Of a stretch of DNA of 64,000 nucleotides, positions 8,207 through 15,279 are shown piece after piece. Numbering within the stretch: the first letter of the stretch is position 1; each line of letters begins with the position of its first letter. Position numbers and translations under genes: made by a program. The notes beneath the pieces are model-generated. The model searched no databases. It worked only from the letters and a program-made list of their open reading frames with translations, and was not told the origin of the DNA. The stretch spans positions 1,488,001-1,552,000 of the forward strand of contig OZ239148.1 of the NCBI GenBank assembly GCA_965194655.1, given 5' to 3'. Source of the DNA: Hahnella lacustris. GTDB lineage: Bacteria; Pseudomonadota; Gammaproteobacteria; Burkholderiales; Burkholderiaceae_A.

Positions 8207-8332
8207 ACCTGACAGGTCACTGCTTCCTGAACTGGAAGAACCCTACCGCTGGGTCATTACAGTATCGACCTGTCTCAAAAAAGCAGTCCGGCTCACGTGG
8301 ATCTTGTTCCTGTACTCAGCTAGGACACAGGC

Positions 8333-8372
8333 TTGCAAGCTAGCCCTAAGTATCGTACATTTGTAAAACAAA
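8333..8372 (+). promoter_or_regulatory. Promoter and inverted repeat of the mazEF-like pair
   Basis: TTGCAA at 8333-8338, a 17-bp spacer and TACATT at 8356-8361 make a plausible sigma70 promoter. An inverted repeat TTTGT-AAA-ACAAA at 8360-8372 overlaps the expected transcription start and could be the antitoxin operator. AAAGGAG follows (8371-8377) as ribosome binding site for the antitoxin at 8384. Confidence 0.5.
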
Positions 8373-8383
8373 AGGAGTCGGCT

Positions 8384-8626
8384 ATGCTAAACGCTTACCT
8401 CAGAAAATCAGGTGGTTCACTGATTATGACCATCCCGCCGTCCTATGCTGAGCAAAATAGTTTGGATGCCGGTTCGTGCGTATCTGTGGACATTAATGGT
8501 GCTGAATTAAGGGTCAAGCCTGGTCGCAAGCGTAGGACCCTGGCTGAACTGCTGGCCGCTACGCCGTCAGATGCTGGTCGAGTAGAGGGTTGGGATGAAA
8601 TGCCACCTCTTGGGGCTGAGCTTTGA
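8384..8626 (+). CDS. AbrB/MazE-like antitoxin
   Basis: 80 residues. The N-terminal half (LRKSGGSLIMTIPPSYAEQNSLDAGSCVSVDI, in pieces) has the swapped-hairpin AbrB pattern used for DNA binding and dimerisation; the C-terminal tail (RRTLAELLAATPSD...WDEMPPLG) is the flexible toxin-neutralising part seen in MazE/PemI-type antitoxins. The start at 8384 was chosen because AAAGGAG lies 7 nt upstream; a longer in-frame start at 8333 would overlap the promoter. It overlaps the toxin gene by 4 nt and would repress its own promoter. Confidence 0.85.
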   Translation: MLNAYLRKSGGSLIMTIPPSYAEQNSLDAGSCVSVDINGAELRVKPGRKRRTLAELLAATPSDAGRVEGWDEMPPLGAEL

Positions 8627-8970
8627 CGCCTAGCCGTGGGGATATTCTGCACCTGCAGTTTGACCCGGCGACCGGCAAAGAAATGATCGGTAATCACTTT
8701 TGCTTGGTGGTCTCTCCCAAGTCATTCAACGCGAAGTTCAAGCTTGCCATGGTGTGTCCAATCTCTGGTGGTGCGGCAAATGTGGCTAGAGAAACAGGCT
8801 TTCTCGTCTCGTTAATGGGATTCGGTTTGCGTACCGATGGCTCAGTTCATGTGCATCAATTGAAAAGTTTGGATTGGACTGCACGTGAAGCTAGTTTCGT
8901 GGAAAAAGCGCCGGAGCAAGTCATGCAAGAGGTTCTGGATTGTCTGGTGGCCGTATTTGAGGATGACTAA
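8623..8970 (+). CDS. MazF/PemK-like endoribonuclease toxin
   Basis: 115 residues starting with TTG at 8623, which overlaps the antitoxin stop (TTGA). The protein begins with the family pattern RGDILHLQFDPATGKE, followed by H-FCLVVSPKSFN and VCPISGGAAN, as in MazF/PemK/ChpB ribonucleases that cleave mRNA at short motifs. GSVHVHQLKSLDW matches the third conserved block. The rare TTG start with complete overlap would keep toxin translation dependent on, and lower than, antitoxin translation. Confidence 0.9.
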   Translation: MTPSRGDILHLQFDPATGKEMIGNHFCLVVSPKSFNAKFKLAMVCPISGGAANVARETGFLVSLMGFGLRTDGSVHVHQLKSLDWTAREASFVEKAPEQVMQEVLDCLVAVFEDD

Positions 8971-9024
8971 AAAGCCGACAACAACCGAACCCGCGGCGGT
9001 TCAGTGAGCCGTGAGTCCCTCGCA

Positions 9025-9336
9025 TTAAGCGCTGAGCCGCTCGTTACGCCGATGAACTCTGCGCACGATCTCTGCTCGCGTGGGCAGCGTCTTTAGATCG
9101 TAATCCGCCTGAAGTGCCATCCAAGAGGCGGCATCACCACCAAAATAATGGGCAAGCCGCTCAGCAGTATCCGCTGTGATTCCACGACGTTCCTTCACAA
9201 TTTCATGAATACGAGTAGCGGGCACAGCAAGTGCCAAAGCAAGTGCATGAGCGCTCATTTCAAGCGGAACCAGAAAATCTTCCCGCAAAATTTCTCCAGG
9301 ATGAATTGGGCGCATACGGTTGATAGGACGACTCAT
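9025..9336 (-). CDS. higA: HigA family addiction-module antitoxin
   Basis: 103 residues with an XRE-type helix-turn-helix. The opening MRPIHPGEILREDFL (residues 8-22) and PATRIHEIVKERRGITADTAERLAHYFG region (in pieces, 39-66) are textbook HigA, as is the W-AL-QADYDL stretch. It binds HigB and the operator in the higBA promoter. It is the second gene of the pair, 9 nt after higB, the inverted toxin-first order normal for this family. Confidence 0.93.
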   Translation of the reverse strand: MSRPINRMRPIHPGEILREDFLVPLEMSAHALALALAVPATRIHEIVKERRGITADTAERLAHYFGGDAASWMALQADYDLKTLPTRAEIVRRVHRRNERLSA

Positions 9337-9345
9337 ATTTCCACC

Positions 9346-9624
9346 TTAGTGATAGTCAACAATTTCAACATTAATCGGGCCGTTATCGTTCCAGACAAAG
9401 CAAACGCGAAACTGATCGTTGATTCGAATGCTGTGTTGGCCAGCTCGATCCCCTTTAAGTGATTCAAGCCTATTACCTGGCGGAGAACGCAGAAAACCCA
9501 GTGTTTTTGCGGCGTCCAGTTGCGCCAGTTTTCGCTCTGCTACAGATTGAACCGAGCGAAATCGCTTTGGGCTCCCACCCTCGAATAAAGCTTGGGTTTC
9601 AGCGCACTTGAATGACTGAATCAT
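9346..9624 (-). CDS. higB: HigB family (RelE/ParE superfamily) ribosome-dependent mRNA endonuclease toxin
   Basis: 92 residues, full length. MIQSFKCAETQALFEGG at the start and PPGNRLESLKGDRAGQHSI followed by INDQFRVCFVW are the conserved HigB blocks, including the basic residues used for ribosome/mRNA contact. The ATG at 9624 lies at the predicted transcription start of the promoter at 9631-9659, so the message would be nearly or fully leaderless. It is the first gene of a two-gene operon with higA. Confidence 0.93.
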   Translation of the reverse strand: MIQSFKCAETQALFEGGSPKRFRSVQSVAERKLAQLDAAKTLGFLRSPPGNRLESLKGDRAGQHSIRINDQFRVCFVWNDNGPINVEIVDYH

Positions 9625-9630
9625 GCCTGC

Positions 9631-9659
9631 ATGGTATTACGCTAAGCGTAAAACGTCAA
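9631..9659 (-). promoter_or_regulatory. higBA promoter with palindromic operator in the spacer
   Basis: On the minus strand TTGACG (9654-9659) and TACCAT (9631-9636) are separated by exactly 17 bp, a strong sigma70 spacing. The spacer contains a perfect 15-nt palindrome TTACGCTTAGCGTAA (9637-9651), the natural place for the HigA or HigBA repressor complex to block RNA polymerase. Only 6 nt separate the -10 box from the higB ATG. Confidence 0.75.
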
Positions 9660-9720
9660 GGGTAATGCCTTGCCACTTCATTCCGTCCTGAAGTCCTGTG
9701 CGGAAGGTGCTTGTCATAGT

Positions 9721-9852
9721 GGAGGCTGGAAGCTGTTTTGGATGCGTGCCAACGGACAGTGGATCTCTCATGAGTCCGTCCGAGAGGTCAGAACGCTCGA
9801 GGAGGGCCTTTTGGTTATTGAGTCAGACCGTTACGGCTGCTCCTTCGGATAG
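9721..9852 (+). pseudogene. C-terminal remnant of a DUF3024-like protein
   Basis: The plus-strand frame reads GWKLFWMRANGQW, then VRTLEEGLLVIESDRYGCSFG and a stop, which resembles the C-terminal half of DUF3024 proteins (W-LYW-, TLEE-L-VD-D-YGCFWG). The N-terminal half is missing, and the region immediately upstream is occupied by the higBA promoter in the other direction. A TA insertion that removed the 5' part is a simple explanation. Family assignment is from memory of the motif. Confidence 0.5.
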
Positions 9853-9896
9853 CAGATTTCGGCCTGCTGGGAGCTGAGTGGGCATGGGCCGCATCA

Positions 9897-10205
9897 TCAG
9901 TCAGATGCCCTCGGAAGCCACAGGGCCAGGCGATCAAGATAGGATCGAAACGCGCCCTTCCCTCGTTCGCTCAGAGCGTAGTAGGTCACCGGCTTTCGCT
10001 CGCGAAACTGCTTGCTGACATCGATGTAGCCAGCAGCCTCAAGCTTGTGGAGATGAGTCCCGAGGTTGCCGTCTGTCGCATTCACAAGGCGTTTGAGTGC
10101 CGTGAACTCCATTCGTTCAACCCCGGCGAGGGCTGCCATGATGGCTAGCCTGAGTCTCGAGTGAATGAGGTCATCGATCTCCGTGTGGTCATAGCTCGCA
10201 GTCAC
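9897..10205 (-). CDS. Winged-helix transcriptional regulator (PadR/HTH_34-like)
   Basis: 102 residues that are almost entirely one winged-helix domain: IHSRLRLAIMAAL, FTALKRLVNATDGNLGTHLHKLEAAGYI and a wing with KPVTYYALSERGKGAF. This is the short regulator family that is usually encoded with a membrane protein of unknown function. It is the second gene of a pair and overlaps the membrane-protein gene by 4 nt. Autoregulation through the tandem 17-bp repeats upstream of the pair is plausible. Confidence 0.85.
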   Translation of the reverse strand: MTASYDHTEIDDLIHSRLRLAIMAALAGVERMEFTALKRLVNATDGNLGTHLHKLEAAGYIDVSKQFRERKPVTYYALSERGKGAFRSYLDRLALWLPRASD

Positions 10206-10807
10206 GTGGATTGGATCTCCGAGGCCAGTAAGCGTCGACGCTCAAATGTAAGCAATATCCCCGGAACGACCTGCAGAAGGAGAATGAGAACCGCATAAGC
10301 AAGCATGATGATCGGGCCTGTCATCAAGAACAAGGGAATGGACGCTAGCCACCATAGGACCCCAACATTTCTGAGCCACCCAATTCCCGCCAGTGTGCCG
10401 TGAAGGAAGAACGCCATGCCAGACAGAGTGGCATATACCCCGGCCAGGGAGCGCCCAGGGAGCGCGCCGAGGGCAAGTCCAGCTAAGGCTATCGTTATGC
10501 CGCACACGCCAAATGCTATCCACACTCGCCCGATCAAGTAGCCATCCCGACTCTCTGCGCCCTCCACCCTTCTATCACGCGCTGAGGCCCAGAAGGTATA
10601 CGCACAGCCAATCACCACGACGAGCAGCCAGACCAAAGTTGAGTTGAGGCGATTGATGAGGTCTCGCTCGATCAGTATCCAGATGGCCACTTGCGCAATT
10701 GCCACGAGCAATCCCCAGACCACAAAGTAATGGCCACCCAGCACCGTGACACGGCGACTGCTTTCCATCAGTTGGCGAATGAATGCGAGATCATCTGAGG
10801 TCGACAT
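10202..10807 (-). CDS. Multi-pass inner-membrane protein of unknown function
   Basis: 201 residues with about six hydrophobic segments (HYFVVWGLLVAIAQVAIWILI near 25-45, then WLLVVVIGCAYTFWA, IAFGVCGITIALAGLAL, GVYATLSGMAFFLHGTL, VLWWLASIPLFLM, IMLAYAVLILLLQVVPGILL). No signal peptide and no catalytic motif. A ribosome binding site (AGGAG) lies 8 nt before the ATG. Co-transcribed and translationally coupled with the winged-helix regulator, so it may be the sensor or target in a small envelope-response unit; that is only inference. Confidence 0.75.
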   Translation of the reverse strand: MSTSDDLAFIRQLMESSRRVTVLGGHYFVVWGLLVAIAQVAIWILIERDLINRLNSTLVWLLVVVIGCAYTFWASARDRRVEGAESRDGYLIGRVWIAFGVCGITIALAGLALGALPGRSLAGVYATLSGMAFFLHGTLAGIGWLRNVGVLWWLASIPLFLMTGPIIMLAYAVLILLLQVVPGILLTFERRRLLASEIQST

Positions 10808-10826
10808 ATTTTGGGCTCCTGGTGTT

Positions 10827-10869
10827 TACTCTGAATTTAAGAGTACTCTGAAATTAAGAAATATGTCAA
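10827..10869 (-). promoter_or_regulatory. Promoter region with tandem 17-bp operator-like repeats
   Basis: Two directly adjacent 17-bp repeats, TACTCTGAATTTAAGAG (10827-10843) and TACTCTGAAATTAAGAA (10844-10860), differ at only two positions. On the minus strand a TTGACA -35 box (10864-10869) sits immediately upstream, so the repeats cover the spacer, -10 and start region of the membrane-protein/regulator operon. They are the best candidates for binding sites of the winged-helix protein at 9897-10205. Confidence 0.6.
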
Positions 10870-10957
10870 TCGCCCCACCTGCCTGTCCTGCCCCGGGATG
10901 TCCCAAGCGGAGCGCTATGATCTAACCACTTGAGTCGCTCCCCAGTCGAGAGGTGCT

Positions 10958-11923
10958 ATGAGCTGTTTGTCTCGGTGTATGACCGCCCTACTCTGTTCAG
11001 TGTTTATTCAGGCATCCGCGCAGGCAGAGGCTCTGCCCCTCCCCGAATCCATTGAACTCGCGAAAACAGTCCCCATCGCTGATGTGCACATGCACCTGGT
11101 TGACCTGTCCGCCCAAGAGCATCAGGCGCAGATGGATCGAAATGGGGTCCAATGGGGAGGCGGTGTGGGCCGAACGGGGAAGTCGGCCCCCGATCCGGAT
11201 CAAGTCATTGCATTGTTAGGAAAGCGCTACTTCCGGGGTATTGGGCAGGAGGAATTCACTCGTGTGTTCTACTCCGAGGGAGCCGACGGCCTTCTTGATC
11301 CCGAGAGCATCGCCTTCAAGGAGATGTTTGAGGTTGCAGATGAGTTGCTGAGAGAACGCCGAGCGTATGGCTTTGGAGAACTACACATCGACAACTCCAA
11401 GTCCTTTTCCAGTTATCAGTTCGCTCGACGAATCCCGTTCGACAACCCCGTCATGCGTCAGATCTACACGTTGGCCAACCAGTATGGAGCCTTCGTTCAG
11501 ATCCACATGCAGGCCGATCATCCAGAAAACATGGCTGCTCTCGAGTCCTATCTTCGGGCGTTTCCAAAGGCCAGAACCGTGCTCTCACACGGTCTTGGCT
11601 ACTCCAAGCAACCCATGCTGAGAGCGCTGCTGGGGCGTCACCCCAATTTGTTTCTGGAGCTCTCCAGAAAAGGCGGAACCCTGAATGAGAAAGAGGCCGC
11701 TCGGGTCTTCAGTCGGGAAGGCGCTCCGAAAGACTTTTGGCTCAAGACCATTGAGGAGTATCCAGACCGCTTCATGGTAGGGAGCGACACGCACTCGCCG
11801 GATGAGTACAAATACGATGAGGTGATGCAAGAGTTTCGTACCTCTCTCTTCCCATTTCTGAAGCCCTCAACACTCAAGCTCGTCGCGCACGGCAACGCCA
11901 TCAGGGAGTTCCGACTCGAATGA
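10958..11923 (+). CDS. Periplasmic amidohydrolase family protein
   Basis: 321 residues with an N-terminal signal peptide (MSCLSRCMTALLCSVFIQASAQA). The mature part has the metal-dependent TIM-barrel hydrolase pattern: VHMH near residue 45, IHMQ, LSHG and GSDTHSPDEY for the metal-binding His and Asp residues. Amidohydro_2-type members decarboxylate or hydrolyse small ring compounds; the substrate here is unknown. The stop overlaps the next gene by 4 nt. Confidence 0.75.
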   Translation: MSCLSRCMTALLCSVFIQASAQAEALPLPESIELAKTVPIADVHMHLVDLSAQEHQAQMDRNGVQWGGGVGRTGKSAPDPDQVIALLGKRYFRGIGQEEFTRVFYSEGADGLLDPESIAFKEMFEVADELLRERRAYGFGELHIDNSKSFSSYQFARRIPFDNPVMRQIYTLANQYGAFVQIHMQADHPENMAALESYLRAFPKARTVLSHGLGYSKQPMLRALLGRHPNLFLELSRKGGTLNEKEAARVFSREGAPKDFWLKTIEEYPDRFMVGSDTHSPDEYKYDEVMQEFRTSLFPFLKPSTLKLVAHGNAIREFRLE

Positions 11924-12246
11924 AGATCCTTCTCTCCGTCATTGACTCCCAAACGGGTACCGCAGATGCCATTGAGATGTCCCGCATCAAGGTGTTCAAC
12001 GACAAACTACGCCAAGCAGGGCAGTTTCTTTTCGCTGATGGGCTGTGCGCTCCGCATCAGGCGTGGGTCTGCGATCACCGCTCTGGTCAAGCATCAATCC
12101 TGCCAGGTACTTTGCACACCGAAACCGAGTATCTGTCTGGCTTCTGGCTATTGGAAGTCGAGAGCATTGAGCAGGCCAAGGCCATTGCGATGGAGGCCTC
12201 CAGCTGCTGCAATCGTCGAGTCGAGCTCCGGCCGTGCATGTCGTAA
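11920..12246 (+). CDS. YciI-like domain protein
   Basis: 108 residues. MKILLSVID, then a long loop, GTLHTETEYLSGFWLLEVESIEQAKAIAMEA, fits the YCII/DGPF fold, a small ferredoxin-like barrel found in antibiotic- and stress-related enzymes, often as an accessory of ECF sigma factors (none is nearby here). Cysteine-rich near the C-terminus (ASSCC). Coupled by a 4-nt overlap to the amidohydrolase and by a 13-nt overlap to the following DUF167 gene. Confidence 0.6.
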   Translation: MKILLSVIDSQTGTADAIEMSRIKVFNDKLRQAGQFLFADGLCAPHQAWVCDHRSGQASILPGTLHTETEYLSGFWLLEVESIEQAKAIAMEASSCCNRRVELRPCMS

Positions 12247-12521
12247 CCGTCTACGTGCAGCCCGGAGCCAGTCAGACCCGATTGGTGGGGCTACACGATG
12301 GCATGCCAAAAATTGCACTCCAGGCCAAGCCGATCGAAGGTGAGGCCAACAAGGCGCTCCTTGCGTTTCTGTCGAAACTACTCTGTACGCCCAAGTCGAC
12401 CCTCGGAATCTCTTCTGGCCACAACAGCCGTATCAAGCGCGTTGAAATACCGAAGGAATGTGCAGCGCAGTTGACCGCTCTGGCTGCAGCGTCACGTGAT
12501 CCATTCCGTGTTCATGCCTAG
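12234..12521 (+). CDS. DUF167 (YggU) family protein
   Basis: 95 residues starting with GTG at 12234, inside the end of the previous gene. The family signature is clear: VYVQPGASQTRLVGLHDG, KIALQAKPIEGEANKALLAFL, then SSGHNSRIKRVEI. These small proteins are widespread, of unknown function, and often lie near yggT or cell-division genes, which is not the case here. Its TAG stop shares the palindrome CTAG (12518-12521) with the stop of the convergent VOC gene. Confidence 0.9.
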   Translation: MHVVTVYVQPGASQTRLVGLHDGMPKIALQAKPIEGEANKALLAFLSKLLCTPKSTLGISSGHNSRIKRVEIPKECAAQLTALAAASRDPFRVHA

Positions 12522-12910
12522 AGCAGCTCTGAGATCTCGATCAGATTCAGGTCAGGATCTCTGACATAGACCGACCGAATTTTCTGAGTGGCGCCCGTCC
12601 TTTGAACAGGCCCCTCCACGATGGGCCATTGTTCGCGCTCAAGCCGCGAGATGACCTCGGTCAACGGGAGGCTGGCAATGAAGCAGAGATCCTGCGACCC
12701 GGGGACCGGAAGGTGTGCCTTGGGTTCAAACTCGGATCCTTGTACGTGAAGGTTGATTTTTTGATTGCCAAATTTAAAGGCCATGCGCTCAACCGGAGGG
12801 GTTCCTCCAATAAACGTCTCCAGTTGCATTCCAAGCACTCGCGTGTAGAAGTCAATGCACTGAGACGGTCGAGCCGTGGTGAGTACTAGGTGGTCTAAGT
12901 GATCGATCAT
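12518..12910 (-). CDS. VOC superfamily (glyoxalase/bleomycin-resistance-like) protein
   Basis: 130 residues with one vicinal-oxygen-chelate unit pair. DHLVLTTARPSQCIDFYTRVLGM opens the first beta-alpha-beta-beta-beta module with a metal-type His, FGNQKINLHVQG has the second conserved His, and VYVRDPDLNLIEISEL ends with the Glu ligand. Members are virulence-like/glyoxalase-type proteins of diverse function. It is the last gene of the rhodanese-YeeE operon, 15 nt after the 51-residue gene, which hints at a role with sulfur or thiol compounds. Confidence 0.8.
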   Translation of the reverse strand: MIDHLDHLVLTTARPSQCIDFYTRVLGMQLETFIGGTPPVERMAFKFGNQKINLHVQGSEFEPKAHLPVPGSQDLCFIASLPLTEVISRLEREQWPIVEGPVQRTGATQKIRSVYVRDPDLNLIEISELL

Positions 12911-12925
12911 GTTTGCAGCCTCTGA

Positions 12926-13081
12926 TTAACGCCCTGAGCAATGCCCACCACTCGAGGCCTGTCCGCTTCCCAAGATGACCGCTGGAGGCTCCGGACGAGG
13001 TCGATCATAAGTGGTGAAGTCAACCACAAGCCCCAGAAGAATGAGAGCCCACAAGAGCAGAATCGATTGAACTCGCTTCAT
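12926..13081 (-). CDS. 51-residue membrane-anchored protein in the thiosulfate operon
   Basis: The ATG at 13081 follows the yeeE stop directly (TAA then ATG, no gap) and opens 51 codons to a TAA at 12926. The product starts with MKRVQSILLLWALILLGLVV, one transmembrane or signal-anchor segment, followed by a short polar tail with Asp/Arg/Pro residues and a Cys near the end (SGGHCSGR). No family recognised. The exact junction with yeeE and its position 15 nt before the VOC gene argue that it is a real, coupled gene. Confidence 0.6.
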   Translation of the reverse strand: MKRVQSILLLWALILLGLVVDFTTYDRPRPEPPAVILGSGQASSGGHCSGR

Positions 13082-14200
13082 TTACTTGACCCCCAAAGGT
13101 GCTCGCAGACGCACCCCAAGCATCGAGCCCGCAAACGCCATGAGAAACCAGACCCAGCCATGCAGGCTGGCTGAGGCCGCACCCCCCAAAAAGGCACCAA
13201 TGTTGCAACCAAACGCGATGCGTGAGCTGTAACCCAACACAAGGCCTGCGGCCAGGCCCACCATTACCGTACGCAGACCCAGTGGTATCAGCTCGTTGGC
13301 TTTGGCATTCCAACGAGCAGCCGTCATCGTCCCGAAGAGAAGACCGATGTTGGTGAGGGTGGTGATGTCCCACAACACGGGCTGAACGATTCGTTCGGCA
13401 TGCGGTGCCACACCCCAGAAAGCATCACGGGTGAGGTCCATGCCCATACCAGTGGCAAGCTTTGCCCCCCAGAGTCCCAGGCCATACACAATGCCCCAAG
13501 GTTGTCCGGCCACCATCAGGTGAACCGCATAGAGAATACCGATGCTGACAGCAGCCTTGATGAGGTTGGGCGTGAGGAGGGCAGCGCTTGGGTCGGAGGC
13601 CCTTCGACGGAAGACATAGGCCACTGCAACACACAACAAGGCAGTCGCCACCAAGGAGCCCGTGAGCCCCAAGGAGGCCAAGAGATTCAGGGGCTGCGCG
13701 GATCCGCCTGTGAACGCATCCAGCGGTCCCCCCAGCGCCACCCAAGCTGGCTGATGGGAGGCTCCAACAAAGCTTCCCGCGATGAACCCGGGGAGTACCG
13801 CCCAGGAATAGCTGTTGCCGGTGCCCGCCTTATGCAAGGAACCAGACCCACAACCATCGGCGAGCTGCATGGCCACACCGAATACGAAGGCACCCACCAG
13901 CAGACTCCAGCTCAGCGGCGCAACCGCTCCAGCAAGCTCGGTCGGATAGAGCGCAAGCAAAGGCAGGCTGAGACCAGCCGATACGGCAATCAGCAGCATG
14001 TGGGAGGCAATACCCGAGGCGTCCCGCTGAAGGATGAATTTGCGCCATCCACCAGCGAAGCCAAAGCCATAGCCCTGTAGACAGAGGCCAAACCCCAGAC
14101 CAATCAACACCAGAAGCCCCGCTTGGACCCCCGCGAGGACTGTGATGATCAACACACCGAACAGGCCCAGCAAGGCTAGGCCAGAACGCTTCATGACCAT
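13082..14200 (-). CDS. YeeE/YedE family (thio)sulfur-compound transporter
   Basis: 372-residue polytopic membrane protein with many hydrophobic segments. Conserved family motifs are MQLADGCGSGSLHKAG (first half) and SRIAFGCNIGAFLGG (second half), each with the Cys that in characterised YeeE transporters handles thiosulfate. Two similar halves agree with the usual internal duplication. It lies 6 nt after a periplasmic rhodanese, so thiosulfate or another sulfane-sulfur compound is the likely cargo, taken up or passed on after processing outside. Confidence 0.9.
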   Translation of the reverse strand: MVMKRSGLALLGLFGVLIITVLAGVQAGLLVLIGLGFGLCLQGYGFGFAGGWRKFILQRDASGIASHMLLIAVSAGLSLPLLALYPTELAGAVAPLSWSLLVGAFVFGVAMQLADGCGSGSLHKAGTGNSYSWAVLPGFIAGSFVGASHQPAWVALGGPLDAFTGGSAQPLNLLASLGLTGSLVATALLCVAVAYVFRRRASDPSAALLTPNLIKAAVSIGILYAVHLMVAGQPWGIVYGLGLWGAKLATGMGMDLTRDAFWGVAPHAERIVQPVLWDITTLTNIGLLFGTMTAARWNAKANELIPLGLRTVMVGLAAGLVLGYSSRIAFGCNIGAFLGGAASASLHGWVWFLMAFAGSMLGVRLRAPLGVK

Positions 14201-14206
14201 GGCCAG

Positions 14207-15193
14207 TTACTTCGGAAGCCCTGTGCCCAGCAGCTGGCGCATGAGCACCACGGCGCGGCCAGGCTCATTCTGCATGGGAAGCCCTGCGTTACTCCAGGCC
14301 ACCATGGACTCCGGATAGAGCTTCGTGCCCGACTGACCCAACAGTTCCGACAGCACGAACCAGTTCGTTGCAGCCCAGTGACCTGTATTGCAGAAGGAGA
14401 TGTTGTCCTGAGTGCCGAGCAGCCCCTTGGCCTGCGCGATTCCGCGAATGGCATCGGGGGCCTTGAGCAGTCCGGTCTTGGGCTGGAACCACTCCTCAGA
14501 ATCGAAATGGTTCGCACCGGGAAGCGTTCCCCAGCGAGCGGCGGCTGGGTGTCGCGTGTCGCCTTTGTAGAAATCCTCTGGCCGGGCATCGAGCAGCTTG
14601 GCACCCGCACCTGCACCCTGCGTAAGGGCCTTCACCTGATCAACAGTGACGATCTGGCTCTTATCGAATGCAACCGAAATGGGTTTCGCACTCAGTGCTG
14701 GCATCCCCGTCTCCAAGGGCTTTTTCGCTGCAACCCATGCCGTGTGACCACCATCGAGCAACGCCAGGTCTTGGAAACCAGCGACCTTCAAGGTCCAGTA
14801 GACCCGAGCAGACGCACCGAAGTCGGTCCCTGTCTTGCCCTCACCCACCACGACGATCGGTCGGTTCTTACTCAGGCCTAAGGACGACAGGAACTCGCTG
14901 AACTCCTTCTCACCGGGGAGCTGCCCTGGGTTGTTCTTGGGGCCTCGAAACTTGCCGTAGGGCGCTGGCAGTGCGGTAGGCACGTGACCGGCTGCAAAGA
15001 TTGGCGTCTTCTTGTCTTCGCTCACCAGCGGACGAATGTCGATGACGGTCACCGACTTCTTTTCCACCAGGGTGGACAAGTCGTTCACCGAAATGACGGG
15101 ATTCTGCAGAGTCTTCGCTGAGGCCGACATACTCATGGTGAGGCCGATCAGTGCCAACCCTGCGAACCGAATGGCTTTGGATGTCAATGTCAT
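14207..15193 (-). CDS. Periplasmic rhodanese (thiosulfate sulfurtransferase family)
   Basis: 328 residues: signal peptide with a hydrophobic stretch ending near SMSASA (residue 26), then two rhodanese domains. The first (VTVIDIRPL...AGHVPTALPA...LLDGGHTAWV) is the structural repeat; the second (KLLDARPEDFYKG...GTLPGANHF) ends in the active-site loop with Cys268 (ISFCNTGHWAATNW). The catalytic loop is longer and more polar than the CRxGxR type. First gene of the operon with the YeeE transporter, the 51-residue protein and the VOC protein; it would transfer sulfane sulfur in the periplasm. Confidence 0.9.
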   Translation of the reverse strand: MTLTSKAIRFAGLALIGLTMSMSASAKTLQNPVISVNDLSTLVEKKSVTVIDIRPLVSEDKKTPIFAAGHVPTALPAPYGKFRGPKNNPGQLPGEKEFSEFLSSLGLSKNRPIVVVGEGKTGTDFGASARVYWTLKVAGFQDLALLDGGHTAWVAAKKPLETGMPALSAKPISVAFDKSQIVTVDQVKALTQGAGAGAKLLDARPEDFYKGDTRHPAAARWGTLPGANHFDSEEWFQPKTGLLKAPDAIRGIAQAKGLLGTQDNISFCNTGHWAATNWFVLSELLGQSGTKLYPESMVAWSNAGLPMQNEPGRAVVLMRQLLGTGLPK

Positions 15194-15279
15194 GATGAGA
15201 TTCTTTTCGAAATGTGGAATGGGCTAATCTTAGCCACTCTTCATAGAACCCACCCACATATTCTTATTCGGAAACGCCA

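Larger units (their letters stand above)
7492..8383. other. Gene-poor stretch around the island end
   Basis: About 890 bp with no convincing protein gene apart from one weak small frame at 8060. The left half, up to the tRNA-Asn fragment at 7947, is clearly AT-rich compared with the rest of the window and contains the two 83-bp imperfect repeats. The right half holds a terminator hairpin and, at its end, the mazEF-like promoter. The structure fits the terminus of an integrated element followed by old chromosomal sequence. Confidence 0.5.

Noticed and set aside
7918..8220. Minus-strand 100-codon frame containing RPGLEPGTYG
   Set aside because: This is the well-known false frame produced by reading antisense through a tRNA T arm and acceptor end; it overlaps the tRNA-Asn half-site and its terminator.
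12518..12521. CTAG shared by two convergent stop codons, also at 19757-19760
   Set aside because: Neat but expected in a compact genome; TAG read on both strands gives CTAG, and nothing else marks these sites.
13400..14080. Plus-strand 226-codon frame across the YeeE-like gene
   Set aside because: Antisense to a membrane transporter with conserved Cys motifs; the translated product is Arg/His-rich with no hydrophobic core.
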